A stretch of DNA of 64,000 bases from Symsagittifera roscoffensis (GCF_963678635.1 NC_087069.1:32881090-32945089), one strand, 5' to 3'. Counted from the first letter of the stretch, positions 27,620 through 39,241 are shown. A program made the numbers and translations. Notes: generated from the sequence alone by a model not told the origin.

Positions 27620-29182
27620 GAGCGTCAAAACGTATGGTCGCTTCTGATCGGTCCTGTAGAGGTGTCGTGGTTCTAAAACAGACGGAATGTGAGTTGATGA
27701 TAGACTCTGCTTTATAAGGGCATTCAGGTTTGAATGCCTAGAGAATCTCCCTGCACTTTTGAGGCAAGAAAGACCATGCCAACCATCCTCGGTAACGTCT
27801 TTTCCGCACACGCATTTATGCCTTTTGCATATTTTTGATCCTAATCGAAGTCCTATCGCAATTCTGAGTTGTTGGTTCGACAGTTTTAACCTTAAATTTT
27901 TGCACGGGATGACGTTCAACCATTGGGAGCCAAATCTATCTTGGAACGCGTTGAACCTTTTTACGTCCGTTGGTTCGAGTCGTAAAATCAAGTCTGCAAT
28001 TTCGCTGTCAAAAATTGGCTCCGTCCAATTTTTTTGGATTTCATTTTCCGGAGCCATTTCAATTTTTCCAAGGTCAAACCACCGTTTTAGCGCATCATCA
28101 TAGGTTCCATCCACATGCTCCAAACCAAAGATTTCGCTCAAGGCATCTTTTGCTCCTACTGCTGATGCTAAGAAAGCGGGTAAAGCGAGTAGACGAGCGG
28201 AAGAAACGCCCAAGCCACCTTTGGCTGCCGGGAGAACTGCTTGTAAAAACTGGTTATCATCCATTTTCACGTTAGTGGCCTTGCATTGCGAATTTCTTAG
28301 TAATTTATCGTAGCGTTCCAAAAAATCATTTTGCAAAAAACAAGGGCTCGTACGCAAAAAATATAGGAGTTTTGGCATGCTAAAGCATTTTTTCAGGAGG
28401 TAAGAGCCATAATGGGCGTCTAGTTTGTCAATGACATCCGAGATTTTTTCAAGCTCCTTATTTTTTTTGTCGAGCAATTCTTTTCGGCAAAGCTCGCCGA
28501 TTGGAGATCCTAAAATGAGGAGTTCTTCTTTTGTTTTTGTTTTTATTTTGGGGCATATTTTTCGAAATTGTGTTAAAATTGAATTATACTGTGTACTAGT
28601 AGTCGGTCCCAAAAAACAAAGTTCACACTTCTCAGTGTTTAAGCTCAGGCCGTAAATTTGTTCCGATTTCAGAATGTTTTTAAGGTCTCGGAGTACTACC
28701 TTATAGTCGTCGGATAAATTCCCATCATCTAAATACCATATGTTAATTTTCGACTCCAACTGTTTGACTAGTGTATGAATTGTTTCCGCAAAAAGGGGTG
28801 GGGCTTCAGGATCACCTTGCTGAGTTACGTCTTCTGACATTATGACAGAGCTTCCGTGAAAAAGGTAACTAGGTTTACCATACGCGCAATGGGTGTAATT
28901 ATACAATTCGGGGCGATTTGAATAAACATGATTCAGCATTGTTTCTCTGTTTAAAGAGTTAAAGGCATTCTTAAAATCTAGTTTTAAAAGAACAGTGCAT
29001 TTTGGATTGTCGTCGCGTTCAATTAGGTTTCGAAACGAGTGCGCAGCTATTTCTGCTCCTCGTTTGGTACCGCATCCTACCTGTACGTTTCCGAAAAAAT
29101 TTTGTCGCTCGGAGAGGGTCTTGCTTCCAGCGCATTTAGACGAGATACGTCTCAGCGTGTTGCCTAGGGCAATCGGTCTCAA
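27620..29182 (-). pseudogene. RT and zinc-binding part of the minus-strand LINE, disrupted (left copy)
   Basis: It encodes the first ~520 residues of the ORF that is whole at 48728-50650: the RT palm with LDFKNAFNSL, QQGDPEAPP and YLDDG, then the thumb, and a C-x-C...H...C zinc knot (CVCGKDVTEDGWHGLSC). The endonuclease PD motif reads RPY here instead of RPD. The LTR element sits six codons further on, between this motif and the second catalytic Asp. The copy is inactive. Confidence 0.88.
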
Positions 29183-29196
29183 CCCTCCGTCTATCT

Positions 29197-29724
29197 TTAT
29201 GAGGGCGATAAGCTTTGCGCCAAAAAGAAAGTTCTTAGTGGTTCGGGTATTTTGCCATCTCCAATGAGGTTTATCAGCTTAGTTAGCGATTTCAGAAAAT
29301 TAAGTACTGCACTGCCATTCGACTTACTAACAAGATCTTTAAACATATGAGGAACTATTTTAACAGGACCTGCTGCTGATCCGTTTGGAAAGGACATTAT
29401 CGCTTTGTATAGGTCGAAATCGCTTATGAAAAAACTATCCAACTTTTCTCGCTGCGGGTGCTTAGACAACAATTTTTGATAGTTATCAGTTGAAAAAGGA
29501 GCTATTTTGTCATCCGAAGCAGCAAGACTTATTCCTCCCTTTACATTTCCTTCATCGAGCTTACTACTTATTAACTTTATTCTCTGCTCGAGGTCACTCA
29601 GAGGCGGGCTTGAAACTTGGGGATGGGGTTTTGGAAGTGACACGTCATTTGCTCGAATTTTTTTATTTATCAAAGAACTCATGCTTGTGGTCTGTTTGCG
29701 TCCACTTCTTTTCGGATGCTCCAC
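29197..29724 (-). pseudogene. RT N-terminal (fingers) segment of the minus-strand LINE (left copy)
   Basis: It contains a linker with a Lys/Arg-rich part and then DFDLYKAIMSFPNGSAAGP, the conserved RT-0/1 region of non-LTR RTs. It runs out of frame at about 29200, just before the GGLRPIALG block in the adjacent frame. A one-base loss in a T-run would explain the shift, and the right copy has the same shift. The left copy has Val where the right copy has Asp in SAAGPDK. Confidence 0.75.
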
Positions 29725-30109
29725 AAAAAAACAAGAACGACGTTAAAAAAATTAGCCATTTTGTAACATCTTCTACATTGTAGACGATGTCATTTATTTT
29801 GTCCGACAGACTTTCCGCCAAGGGAACACGCGAGTCTTTTGGTACTCTCTTGAGTACTCGGACATTTGAGATGGCTGTATTAACATAATTGTCTACCACT
29901 AAATCATTACCTATTGTTGCTTTATTAACAGATTTTACATCAACGCATAAAGGACACTGAAACCATTGGATTTTCTTAGAGTTGCTAAGAGAAATATTTA
30001 CACAACTGATATGATACCAACTAGAACAACAATCACATCTAATCCAATTTATCAGTCCTGAAGGTTTTAAGCAATCTTTGCTTGTACACTCTTTGTTGTT
30101 TTTCCTCAT
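29663..30109 (-). pseudogene. PHD-finger N-terminus of the minus-strand LINE (left copy)
   Basis: The first ~60 residues hold a C4HC3 PHD finger: C-x4-C, C-x2-C (RCDCCSSWYH), His, Cys, and a final C-x2-C in QCPLC. PHD fingers bind modified histone tails and occur at the N-termini of several LINE families, perhaps guiding integration. The region overlaps the fingers ORF in another frame, so the full protein needs at least two frame corrections. Confidence 0.75.
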
Positions 30110-30893
30110 CTTGACGCAGCATAAAGGTTTAAAAAAAAGGATTTTTACTGGACTTTAGGGGACTGAACTAACTCATGATAAGCGATTAGTGGGAATTTTA
30201 CAAATCAGCAAATAAAAAAAAGACAACTAAATTAATTTAAATTTTAAAATCGAATTATAAAAATCAAAAACAAGGAACAATCTCACCCGAGTTCAGTAGG
30301 TCCAGCGGCGCACCACCAGACTCCTCAAGCCAGTTCCAGTTTCCCACCTCCCCACAGAACACCACTTGACAGACCTGTCTCTAAAATCCCTCAGAGGGCG
30401 CTCCACATACAGGCACAAAAAGCAAACATAACAAGTCTATTTAATAAGTTTATCACATCAATTAGGCTAATACGGTGGTTTGACCTTATAATTCGATTTG
30501 TTTATACTTAAATAAACAAACCTTGTCGCACAAAATTGCTTTAACAAAACCAAGCGGTTAAAAAACCAGCTGATGTTTTTTTTCCACAGGAAAATTGCGT
30601 TGAAAACTTATTTAAAACAAAAAAAGACTAGCCCAAAAATCTTCAGGTGTAAGTAACGCAAAAATAATATAAGTAAACGATGACCGGCAAATAAGGCGAT
30701 CGCCTTTAAGGCGACAACAGTCTATGATTGGACTTTTAGACATCGAAGTAATTTTCTGAGAAGTTTTCAACGCAAAATGGTTGTTTTACCATGCGCAATA
30801 CATTACTGAGAAAAACAACATGCAAAAATCATTCGAAGAAAAACTATGAAATTGTGAACTCGAACGTATTCGGAACTATTTTCATCATCAGTT
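30110..30893. other. 5' region of the minus-strand LINE with an inverted repeat
   Basis: No ORF. ATTGCGTTGAAAACTT near 30593 is repeated in inverted orientation near 30760 (AAGTTTTCAACGCAAA), giving arms about 150 bases apart. A perfect palindrome, AAGGCGATCGCCTT, is at 30693-30706 in between. The same features are in the right copy at about 52062-52240. Confidence 0.5.
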
Positions 30894-31771
30894 GAAGGAA
30901 TCGGAGGGTCCAAATTTGATAGTTATTGGCCAAATTTTTGCCTCCAAACCAATTTTGGTCCAGTTTTTTGCATTTTTCCAGTGCCGTCCAGGACTACTAC
31001 GCTCGTTTCAATTATTTTAAGGCACTTTCAATAGGAATTGCGGAAAAAGTTACTCAGAATCTATATAGCTGGTGACAAAAGCCCATTTGGACAAACACGT
31101 TTTTGGCAATTTCTCAAAGACTAGCCAACCGATCGGGATATTTTTGGTACCATAAGTCGACGACGTTTTGGACCACTTTTCCGGACCGCAATCGTTTTTG
31201 GGTCGATAATCTCGGAAAAGAAATTTTTTTTAGAATTTGTTGGTTCGGAGGGTCCAAATCACAGGTAACCCTCCGAGCGGCAGAAAATTTTATCTTGTTT
31301 GATTTTAACAAAGCAGTGACTTGATAAGAGTGTGGCGGTAAATTGATACTGTTGAAAGGTCGCTGTCACCTGTAGGATATTCTTATCTGATTATCAATTG
31401 TGTTTTGTGTGTTGATTATATCTTGTGAGAATTTTGTGATACTGTTATACTATACAACAGGGTTGAGTTAGCATTATATCAATACTGAGTAGGCCCTGTG
31501 TGTAACTTTAGTTGAATCGCTAAGATTGTCATTGAAAAATCTAAGAGACATTTTTGATACCTACGAGATCGAAGAGGCGGCGTTAAGTAATTTAACATGA
31601 ACTTGTTGCGGTACGTGTGCATCGCCATTAAATAATAAGAATATTGTTATTTGTCACAAAGTATGCAGCGCAGGGACTCGTTAGGATCGACTACTAAGAT
31701 TCCCAGGCTGAGCAAGGGCAGCACGCGAAAATTTAAAACTAGGCCAGTCCTCGTTTAGCGGCGCCTCCGAC
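30894..31771 (+). other. Upstream region of the second Gypsy element
   Basis: About 880 bases unique to this side of the duplication boundary. TCGGAGGGTCCAAAT occurs at 30900-30914 and again at 31245-31259. The second copy also forms a hairpin with ACCCTCCG at 31268-31275. A 5' LTR should lie here, but no matching partner near 46-49 kb was found by eye. No primer-binding site is assigned. Confidence 0.45.
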
Positions 31772-34648
31772 GTGTTTGCCGAAACCGAATCGACTAAAGG
31801 TCAACCTGATCTTTCAGTGAGCGAAATGAAACTACGGAGCGAGAAAAACCACGATGGCGTTCGAGGGCGGAGCGCCGAGGCCGGACCCGCGAGCGAGACG
31901 CTTGTGGACCCCTTTGACGAAGGAGAACGTACGCTTATTCGACCCGACTTTGAGCCGAGCGAGGACCTCGAGCGGGAGGAAGTTGAGAGGACGGAGGAGA
32001 CCTCGGAGCGTTCCGAGGTCGAGCCGCGAGAGGAAGTGTTATTCAAGGGAATGTCCAAATCGGAGACCAAGAGTCATAGGTGGAGGAGAGAAAATTCACA
32101 TTCAGCTAATACCCACTCATCCCTGGCCAAGCAGAGCAACAACGCGTTGATGTCGAGTATAAGCCCGAGTGAAGAACAACTGGGTTCGAAGGCCAAGAAG
32201 AGCTGGAAGTCTTTGTACGATGAGCGCATGGCGTCACTACGAACTGAAGGTATATCTTCCAGTTATGACTACCCGGAGATAACCCATCAGGATGTGAACT
32301 TCACACCGTGCCCAAGGAAAGACATGAGCAGGAAGGCGTCGTCCGCCTCGCCGACCAGGCCCATGTCAGATGGGATAACGATGGGAGCGTCATCAACGTT
32401 CGACAGATTGATCACGTCGATGAGCAAGCAAAAAGGCGGTGCGTCATCAAGCACCAGGCTGCAGCCGCAGTTGACCTCATCTTCTTTGGGACTAACCCCG
32501 TCGTTTGGGGCCACTGGCGATATAAGTGACATGTTCGCTGGCGTAATGAATGGTCTGGATGAACTGAGACGGGACATGACTAAGAGAATAGATCAAGTTG
32601 ACGAGAGAGCTCACCAGGGTCGAGAGAATCTGAGAGATGAACTAACCCACGTGAAGTCGCAGTCGAGGGTTGATCAGGCTCAATTGATTCGCAACACCGA
32701 TCAATGCCTGGCGGAGAGCCTCGCACAGGCAAACAAGGAGTCACAGGAAAGAGAGGCTAGGATGACGAGGGAGATCGAGCGATTGTTAAACGATCATGAT
32801 ATTACCTACGCCCACACGATGACAAGCCTGGAAAAAAGGTTGGATGCCAAATCTGACTTAATGGTGCGGAAGCTTGACGCGAGCTTGAATGGGGGCAATT
32901 GGAATTGGGAGAAGCGTTCCAACCCAAGGGAGCGTTCACGCCATGCGAATGACGGAGATGGTACGGGCAGCTACGCCAGAGCCCAGCAAAGCTCGAGAAC
33001 GAACTACGAACCTAGGAATAGGGAGCGGCCAAGGGCAGCCCCGTCGAGGTTGCCAACTGTGCCACAAGTCAGTTCAGTGCCAGATCTGACTACAGTTTCA
33101 CAGGACACGACGATGTATGCCTCGAAGTTTGAGCCTCTGAATATATCTCTCGAGACATTCATCACTAAGCTCTCGAAGTCAACCGAGAGAGGAGAGAGGT
33201 CAAGAAGGACACTGAAAAAGCCGAAGTCATACAAAGACGAGTCCGACGGCTGCATTGATACTTGGATAGAGGTGATGAAGTTACACTTTGAGGAAGAGAG
33301 TCTCTCCAAGAAACAAGAGTACAGCGCGCTAACGAGCAACCTGGAGGGTACTGCACTAAATTGTGTAATGGCGAAAAGAGCCAATGAGAGAGACAGCGCT
33401 CGCAAGATATTCGACATCCTGCTGAATCGTTTCGGCTCTGGAGTACAAGGGCACCAGGCTATGGTGAAGTTCGAAAAGAGGCGTCAAAGAGATGACAAAT
33501 CCATAGACAAATTTTTGGACGACCTTGAATTGCTTAGGAGGAGAAGCAATCCCGATGAGAGAATATCCGAGCGAAACTTGGCGATTGCTTCGAAGCTCAT
33601 GGGCGGAGTAAAGAGTGAGGAGTTGAAGACGATGTTGGCCACACACTTCATCCTGTCACTTGACCAGGTACCCACGCCCGATGTTTTGCGTATGAAGTCA
33701 CGCGAGTATTTACTCATAAAACCGAGGGCGCAAAACCGTTACAGCAATTATGGTAACTACAGCGGGACAAACACTGGTGCGAACTCCAGTTGGTACAAAC
33801 CTCGCGATGACATGGATAAGAGGAGGTCGTGTGCGAATTGTGGTTCGATGGACCATCACGTTTCCGCGTGTTCGGCATACAAACAGAACATGAAGGCAAT
33901 AGGCTACTTTCTCGACGACGTCGACGCGACCGACGAGGATCATGAAGAGTACGTCAGAGGGCTCATCATGAAATATGGTCCGAGGTGATTCTTCTGTAAT
34001 TTGGAGGGACACTTCAAATCGGATTGCACTCAATTTTGGGATGCAGTGGTGGACGCGAAACATCCCCGCCACGAAGAGGCGCTTTCGGGTGTCAAGGCCA
34101 GTCGAGCACGTCTGATGAACGAGGCTGAGTCTCGGAGAAAGGAGACGACACCGAGCACCTTTACGACTAAGAAGGTAAAGACACTGCCTGACGAGGTGGT
34201 AGCCTCGAACCTGGAGGCAGAGTCGGCTAGCCCACACAAGGTGGATCACGGTCTGGCGGCAAGGACAGCGTTACAGAATGTCAAACAGGAGCTAGCCACG
34301 AAAGAAGTGGAGCAGTGGGTAAGGTCGGAACTGGAGAGCACAGATCTTTGGAAAAGTTTTAATATTCTGGGTAAAACGACGAAAACAGAAGACAAAGAGG
34401 AACCCAGGAAACAGGGACTAAAACTGAACGTTATATCTGGGAGAACTTTCGGCATGACGAAGGAGGGGACAAAAATAATGTCCATTATCTCAGTCGCAGG
34501 GCACCAGGTGGTCAAGAACTTGAGTGAACCATCCGAGATTACACTAGTCCACCTGGACATTTATGCAGACTACCTGAAGGAGAAAGATCCCAAACTGGAC
34601 GAACCCCGATCATTTCACTGCAGCTCGGAGGAAGACATCTCTGGATGA
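31772..34648 (+). pseudogene. gag: Gag of the second Gypsy element, with one TGA inside a zinc knuckle
   Basis: The frame runs 31772-34648 with a single stop, TGA at 33986-33988. The N-terminal half is charged with Ser-rich linkers, followed by a coiled-coil stretch (~250-370) and a capsid-like region (WIEVMKLHFEEE, ~490-650). The first CX2CX4HX4C knuckle uses Cys687, Cys690, His695 and Cys700. The second knuckle reads stop739, Cys742, His747, Cys752, so the stop takes the place of its first Cys. The C-terminal part (34001-34648) holds no DSG/DTG protease motif. The end overlaps the next ORF as ATGA. Confidence 0.85.
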
Positions 34649-35997
34649 GCTTCCTAGTAGTGGAGAATTTGGACGAATCCGATCAGTTCATCTTAGGGAG
34701 GGATTTCGTACGCAACTTTGATGTCACGATCGATCTCAATGACGGGTTGATTAGGATCAAGGATCCTGAGAGAAAGTATGAAAAGAAACCCCTTAATAAG
34801 ATCTTAATAAACCAGGCCAAGGTGCCGATTTTTCTGGATCGAAAAGTTAGATTAAAACCAAACCAAGCCGTAGTAGCAACGTTTAGGATGAGGAACTTGA
34901 ATGAGCTCAGCAATGACAGACAGGTGTGTCTGGTACCAAATCCAAACAGTAAAAGCTCGGCTATTTTAGGAAGAAGCTTCTCACTCACTCAGAGCGGACT
35001 GTGTGTGAGTGTGTTGTTGAACACAGAAGCAACAACAGTGACAATACAGAGGGGAAAGAAACTTGGCTATGCTTTGCCTCTGAACGCAGACTTTCAGAGT
35101 GTGAAGAACTTGAAAAAGTTTGATGTAACTAAATGTCCATTGCATGCGAACGAAGAATGTATAATGAAGAGGGTAAATGAATTGAAATCTTCTAGGAAAT
35201 TGTTTTCAATGAAGTCGGAAACAGATGATGGGCTGTCTAGTTGTTCCAACTTTCCTGAGAGGCCGACAGAAACAGAGTTAGCAGCGAATAAACCGGTCCT
35301 ACCTGAGATAGAACATTTGAAGGGTAGAATATCAGACAAGGAACTAGATTCGCTCAGAGCGGTGCTAAGTCGGAACGCAGACGTTTTTTCGATACATAAG
35401 GCCGACATAGGTTGCTGTAATTTTGTAGAACACGAGATTGAGATAGAAGAGGGCTCGGTACTTCTTAGGGAAGGGGCAAGAAGGATGACCACCCACAAGT
35501 CAGAAGCGTGTAGGAAGGAAATCGAGATGTTAATGGAGTACGACATGATCGAGCCGTCAAAGTCCCCGTGGGCTTGTGGCGTGGTCATGGCGAAAAAGAA
35601 AGGGGGGCAACTCAGGTTTTGTTGTGATTTCCGTTATCTGAACGCAGTGACTATAAAGGACGCATACCCGATTCCCCGCATCGATGAGAGCCTATCCAAG
35701 CTGGGAGACGCGAAGTTCTTCACGACGTTGGATTTGGGCTCTGCGTTCTGGCAAGCGCCACTCCGAAAGCAAGATCGAGAAAAAACAGGCTTCGCGTGCG
35801 AGCTGGGATTGTTCCAGTGGAAGAGGATGCCTTTCGGATTGTGCAACGCGACGGCCACATTCCAGCGACTGATGGCCCAGGAACTCACGAGCGTCACTAA
35901 GAAATACGGGAATCTCATCATGTGTTATGTCGATGATGTCGTGATTGCAACACCAACTTTAGAAGACCACATAGAGAGGAGGTGTTTTCTTGCATGA
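34645..35997 (+). pseudogene. pol: Protease tail and reverse transcriptase of the second Gypsy element
   Basis: It starts in an ATGA overlap with gag. Residues ~15-45 (FILGRDFVRNFDVTIDL) look like the C-terminal part of a retropepsin, but the catalytic DSG/DTG half is not found upstream. RT follows with RFCCDFRYLNAVT, TTLDLGSAFWQ, FQWKRMPFGLCNA and the catalytic YVDDVV near residue 428. The frame breaks at about 35985, where HIERR leads into CFLA and a stop while the true continuation is in another frame. Confidence 0.85.
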
Positions 35998-36109
35998 AGC
36001 AGGCGGGTCTGAAATGTAAACCCTCTAAGTGTGAAATACTCAGAGATTCCATAAAGTATCTGGGCCGCCTGGTGGACAAACATGGAGTGAGACCAGATCC
36101 TGAAGCGGT
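35872..36109 (+). repeat. Internal pol duplication, source copy (238 bp)
   Basis: It is identical, as far as I can read, to 36713-36950, at a distance of 841 bases. It covers the end of the RT palm (QELTSVTKKYGN, YVDD) to the connection domain. The copy carries the same frame break, so the duplication came after that break. Confidence 0.88.
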
Positions 36110-36785
36110 TGAAGAGGTGCTGACCTGGGAGGCACCTAAAACATATACACAGCTGATGAGTTTATTGGGATTCGCTTATTATTATCGAGAGTTCATCAAG
36201 GGGTATGCTGACATAATTTTCCCCATGCAGCGGTTGATGAGAAACAAGGGCAAAAAGTTCACTTGGACTGATGAGGCACAAATTTCATTTGAGAACATCA
36301 AACGTGAACTTTGCGAGGCACCGGTCCTTGGCATGCCAACAGAGAAGGGGATGTTCGTAGTGGACACGGATGCATCAGTGGTTGCGATATCGGGCATACT
36401 TCACCAGGAGCAGGAGTGGAACGGGAGAACGGCTCTTCGTCCGATAGCCTACGGGAGTAAAGTCCTGAGTGATACTGAGATGAAGTACGGCGCACCAAAA
36501 GCGGAGATGTTCGCGGTGATCACTTTCGTGAAAAAATACATGGTCTACTTGGGGAGTGCTCCCTTCAAGTTACGTGCCCTTGCCTGGCTGAAAACCTATT
36601 CGATGGACCAAAGTTATATTGGTCGTTGGATTGTGCGCCTGGATGGATACCACGTGATCATAGAGCACCGTACTCATGACAAGCACCAGAACGCAGATAG
36701 CTTCAGTAAAAAATGGCCCAGGAACTCACGAGCGTCACTAAGAAATACGGGAATCTCATCATGTGTTATGTCGATGATGTCGTGA
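35982..36785 (+). pseudogene. pol: RT connection and RNase H of the second Gypsy element
   Basis: It continues RT in a new frame (SCMKQAGLKCKPSKCEIL), then RNase H with VVDTDASVVAISG near residue 128 and PKAEMFAV. The usual Asp-Asn segment before ALAWLKTYS seems missing (FKLRALAWLK), which would remove a catalytic Asp. The coding sense ends at NADSFSKK, where the duplicated RT fragment starts at 36713; the last ~25 codons are read from that fragment out of frame. Confidence 0.8.
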
Positions 36786-36950
36786 TTGCAACACCAACTT
36801 TAGAAGACCACATAGAGAGGAGGTGTTTTCTTGCATGAAGCAGGCGGGTCTGAAATGTAAACCCTCTAAGTGTGAAATACTCAGAGATTCCATAAAGTAT
36901 CTGGGCCGCCTGGTGGACAAACATGGAGTGAGACCAGATCCTGAAGCGGT
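36713..36950 (+). repeat. Internal pol duplication, second copy
   Basis: It is joined on the left at the shared word ATGGCCCA and on the right after GAAGCGGT. It replaces the segment that should link RNase H to the spacer before integrase. It fits template switching during reverse transcription, or a local rearrangement. Confidence 0.88.
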
Positions 36951-37326
36951 CGCGGAGATAAAGCTTTTAGCTAGAGGCGAGCCCGTTCCGTTGGATCTGC
37001 TAGTCCGATCCAATTTGGTACAGCAAGAACCTACCAGGCTGTGTATAAACAGCATGGCTCTATTGAACAGGACGGTGAACGTGGCGCCGGACGTCATGGG
37101 GAAGCTCCGTGACTTGTTGGACAGGGAAGTGAATAGGCATGATCGTGAGTGGATGGAGACCATGCAGCGGTTGACTGTCACTGAGAAAACAGAGAAGAGG
37201 CCAGTGTCCATTCACAGCCGAGGTGTTGAACGGGATTGCAGGTCGATAGTCAACCAGCTGGTGAGCTCAATGCCGAAGGAGGTCTTGTTGAGAACTTCGC
37301 TCACTGAACATGGGACACTGCATTAG
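36951..37326 (+). pseudogene. Pol spacer between RNase H and integrase
   Basis: It is the end of the frame opened by the ATG at 36823. After the duplicated RT part, residues from AEIKLLARGEPVPLDLL to the stop are helical and charged (REVNRHDREWMETMQRL). No catalytic motif. It probably belongs to the pol polyprotein, because the next ORF brings the integrase. Confidence 0.5.
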
Positions 37327-37380
37327 ACCCAAGCCACTGAAGAAGTCAGGGTCAAGTCGAGATCTAGCTTCACGAGGAAA

Positions 37381-38568
37381 GTGCATTTCACGGATGCAAG
37401 AGAAGAATACGAGCCGAACCCAGATTGTTCGTCCGGGGACGAGACAATGTCCGGGGAGTCTGATACCTTCGAGCCCGTCAAGGACGACTTGTCTGAGGAG
37501 TCTGACACCTTTGAGCCCATACAGGACGAATTGTCAGGGGAGAGGTTGACGAGACCACCTAGGGGCAGAATTTTGTCCGGGGAGTCGGATTCAAAGCGAC
37601 CAATGAACAGAGTTTTGTCCGGGGAGTCGAGAAACATCTCAGACAACTTGGAATATGATGTTGGGGAATCAGTCGGCTCAAGTGTTGACTCGAGGCCCCA
37701 GTCCTGGGACAACACATCTGAAACAACTTCCAATTCCGATATGTCAGAGATCGCTATCCACTTCTTGTTGGTAGACTGGAAGCAGCGCGGGCTGGACCGA
37801 GAAACGCATCAGGATCCCGACAGGGACAGATACACCTCAGATGAAGAGGGCACTGTGGTGGATAATGCCGCAGACGAGCTCGAGCTGATAGCAGTTTCGA
37901 AACGCCCAACCAGATTGCTGCCACATGGTACGTCCGTCCGTACCAATCTGGAACCATCTGTGCAGGAAGACACGCCTTTGAAAAAGATATGGTGTGTCAA
38001 ATTGATGGACGATGCTCATGCTCCGGAGGTAATGAGTGGGAAAATGAACGTGGTAAAGACGTATTTGAAAGCCAGGTACAGGCTGTCGGATCTCCTAAGG
38101 GCTCAACGTAATGATAGAATGACGAGCAGTCTAAAGAGATGGATCGAGAATGGAGCATCTGACAAGGGAGACTTGGAAGAATACAGCTACAAGATCTTGA
38201 AACAATTCTACCTGAGGAGAAACGACTTGTTGTACCTGAACAAGGACGGAATCGTAGCCTGTAAACGTAAAGAGGAGGCCAAGGTCCTTTATATATACAA
38301 TTCAATAGTGTTACCACAGTTGTACCAGACAGAATTGCTCTTTCGCTCACATGATCAGATGGGCCATCAAGGCGTGGACAAAGTGTACAACAGGATACAG
38401 AAACGATTCGAATGGCCGGGATTGAAGAAGGCTTGTGAGAAGTGGATCGCCGCATGTCTGTCGTGTCAGCAGGCGAAGGATCCCAGGAAACTAAGGTCCC
38501 CCTACAGTCAAAAGAGTCGTCGGGTTTCAACGAAGTGGTGCAAATTGATCATCAGAAAATCTGCATGA
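37381..38568 (+). pseudogene. pol: Acidic repeat region and integrase zinc-binding domain
   Basis: The first ~90 residues hold four or five degenerate repeats of LSGESDTFEP-type acidic units. A variable charged linker follows. The integrase HHCC module is at residues ~324-362 (HDQMGHQGVDKVYNRI, then CLSCQQAK). The frame is lost after about 38520; the correct continuation, with the first catalytic Asp (38547-38549), is in another frame. Confidence 0.75.
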
Positions 38569-38587
38569 CCTCAACGGGCTATAATCA

Positions 38588-39241
38588 GTGCTGGTAATGA
38601 TTGACCATTTTACGAAGTATGCGGAGGCAGCACCCTGCGTGACAGCATCGGCGGAAGAAACATGCAATCATTTGATAAATGTGTGGATAGCGAGGCATGG
38701 CTGCCCCATCACGTTCCAATCGGATAATGGCAAAGCATTCGTGGGTGATCTCACGAAGGAGTTAATGAAAAGGTCGCAGGTAGCGCAGGCCCACTCGACC
38801 ACTTATCACCCGCAAACGAATGGCCTAGTCGAGAGGCAAAATCGCACACTGGTATCCATGCTGAGAGTCTATTGCTCGCGTTACATGGATGACTACGACA
38901 AGCACTTGCCGCAAGTGATGGGTGCTTACAACAGCACGGAGCATTCCACCACGGGAATAAGTCCGCACATGATGCTAACGGGTCACGAAAAAGCGCTTCC
39001 GCTGACGTTTTTCTACCCTGAATATGAAGGGAAAGAACAGCATCGCAAACGTACGTGCGGGATGTCATTAGAAGACAGCAGGATCTCAATGACTTATGCA
39101 GGAGGAACACGCAACAGGCGCAAATTAGACAAAAAAGGAGGTTTGATAAAAGGAGAGCCGATGCGAAAGCCTACTCAGTTGGCGACTACGTCTGGGTGTT
39201 CCAGGAAGTGGTTCCACCAAAAGGAACCAAGAAATTATTAA
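38588..39241 (+). pseudogene. pol: Integrase core of the second Gypsy element
   Basis: It encodes MIDHFTKYAEAAP, the second Asp in QSDNG (Asp46) and the Glu in LVERQN (Glu82), separated by 35 residues. The first catalytic Asp lies upstream in a different frame. From about 39055 the real continuation moves to yet another frame, so the end of this ORF (SRISMTYAGG onward) is out-of-frame readout. Confidence 0.82.

Larger units (their letters stand above)
27620..30893. repeat. Left copy of the duplicated block, remainder
   Basis: It continues the match to the right copy (49088-52362) after the LTR insertion and ends at 30893, where the two copies diverge after a shared GTT. It contains the RT, fingers and PHD parts of the minus-strand LINE and its 5' region. 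Confidence 0.93.

Noticed and set aside
30693-30706. AAGGCGATCGCCTT contains GGCGATCGCC, the HIP1 word abundant in cyanobacteria
   Set aside because: It occurs once per LINE copy in a clearly metazoan retroelement context; chance or hairpin-related, not evidence of bacterial DNA.
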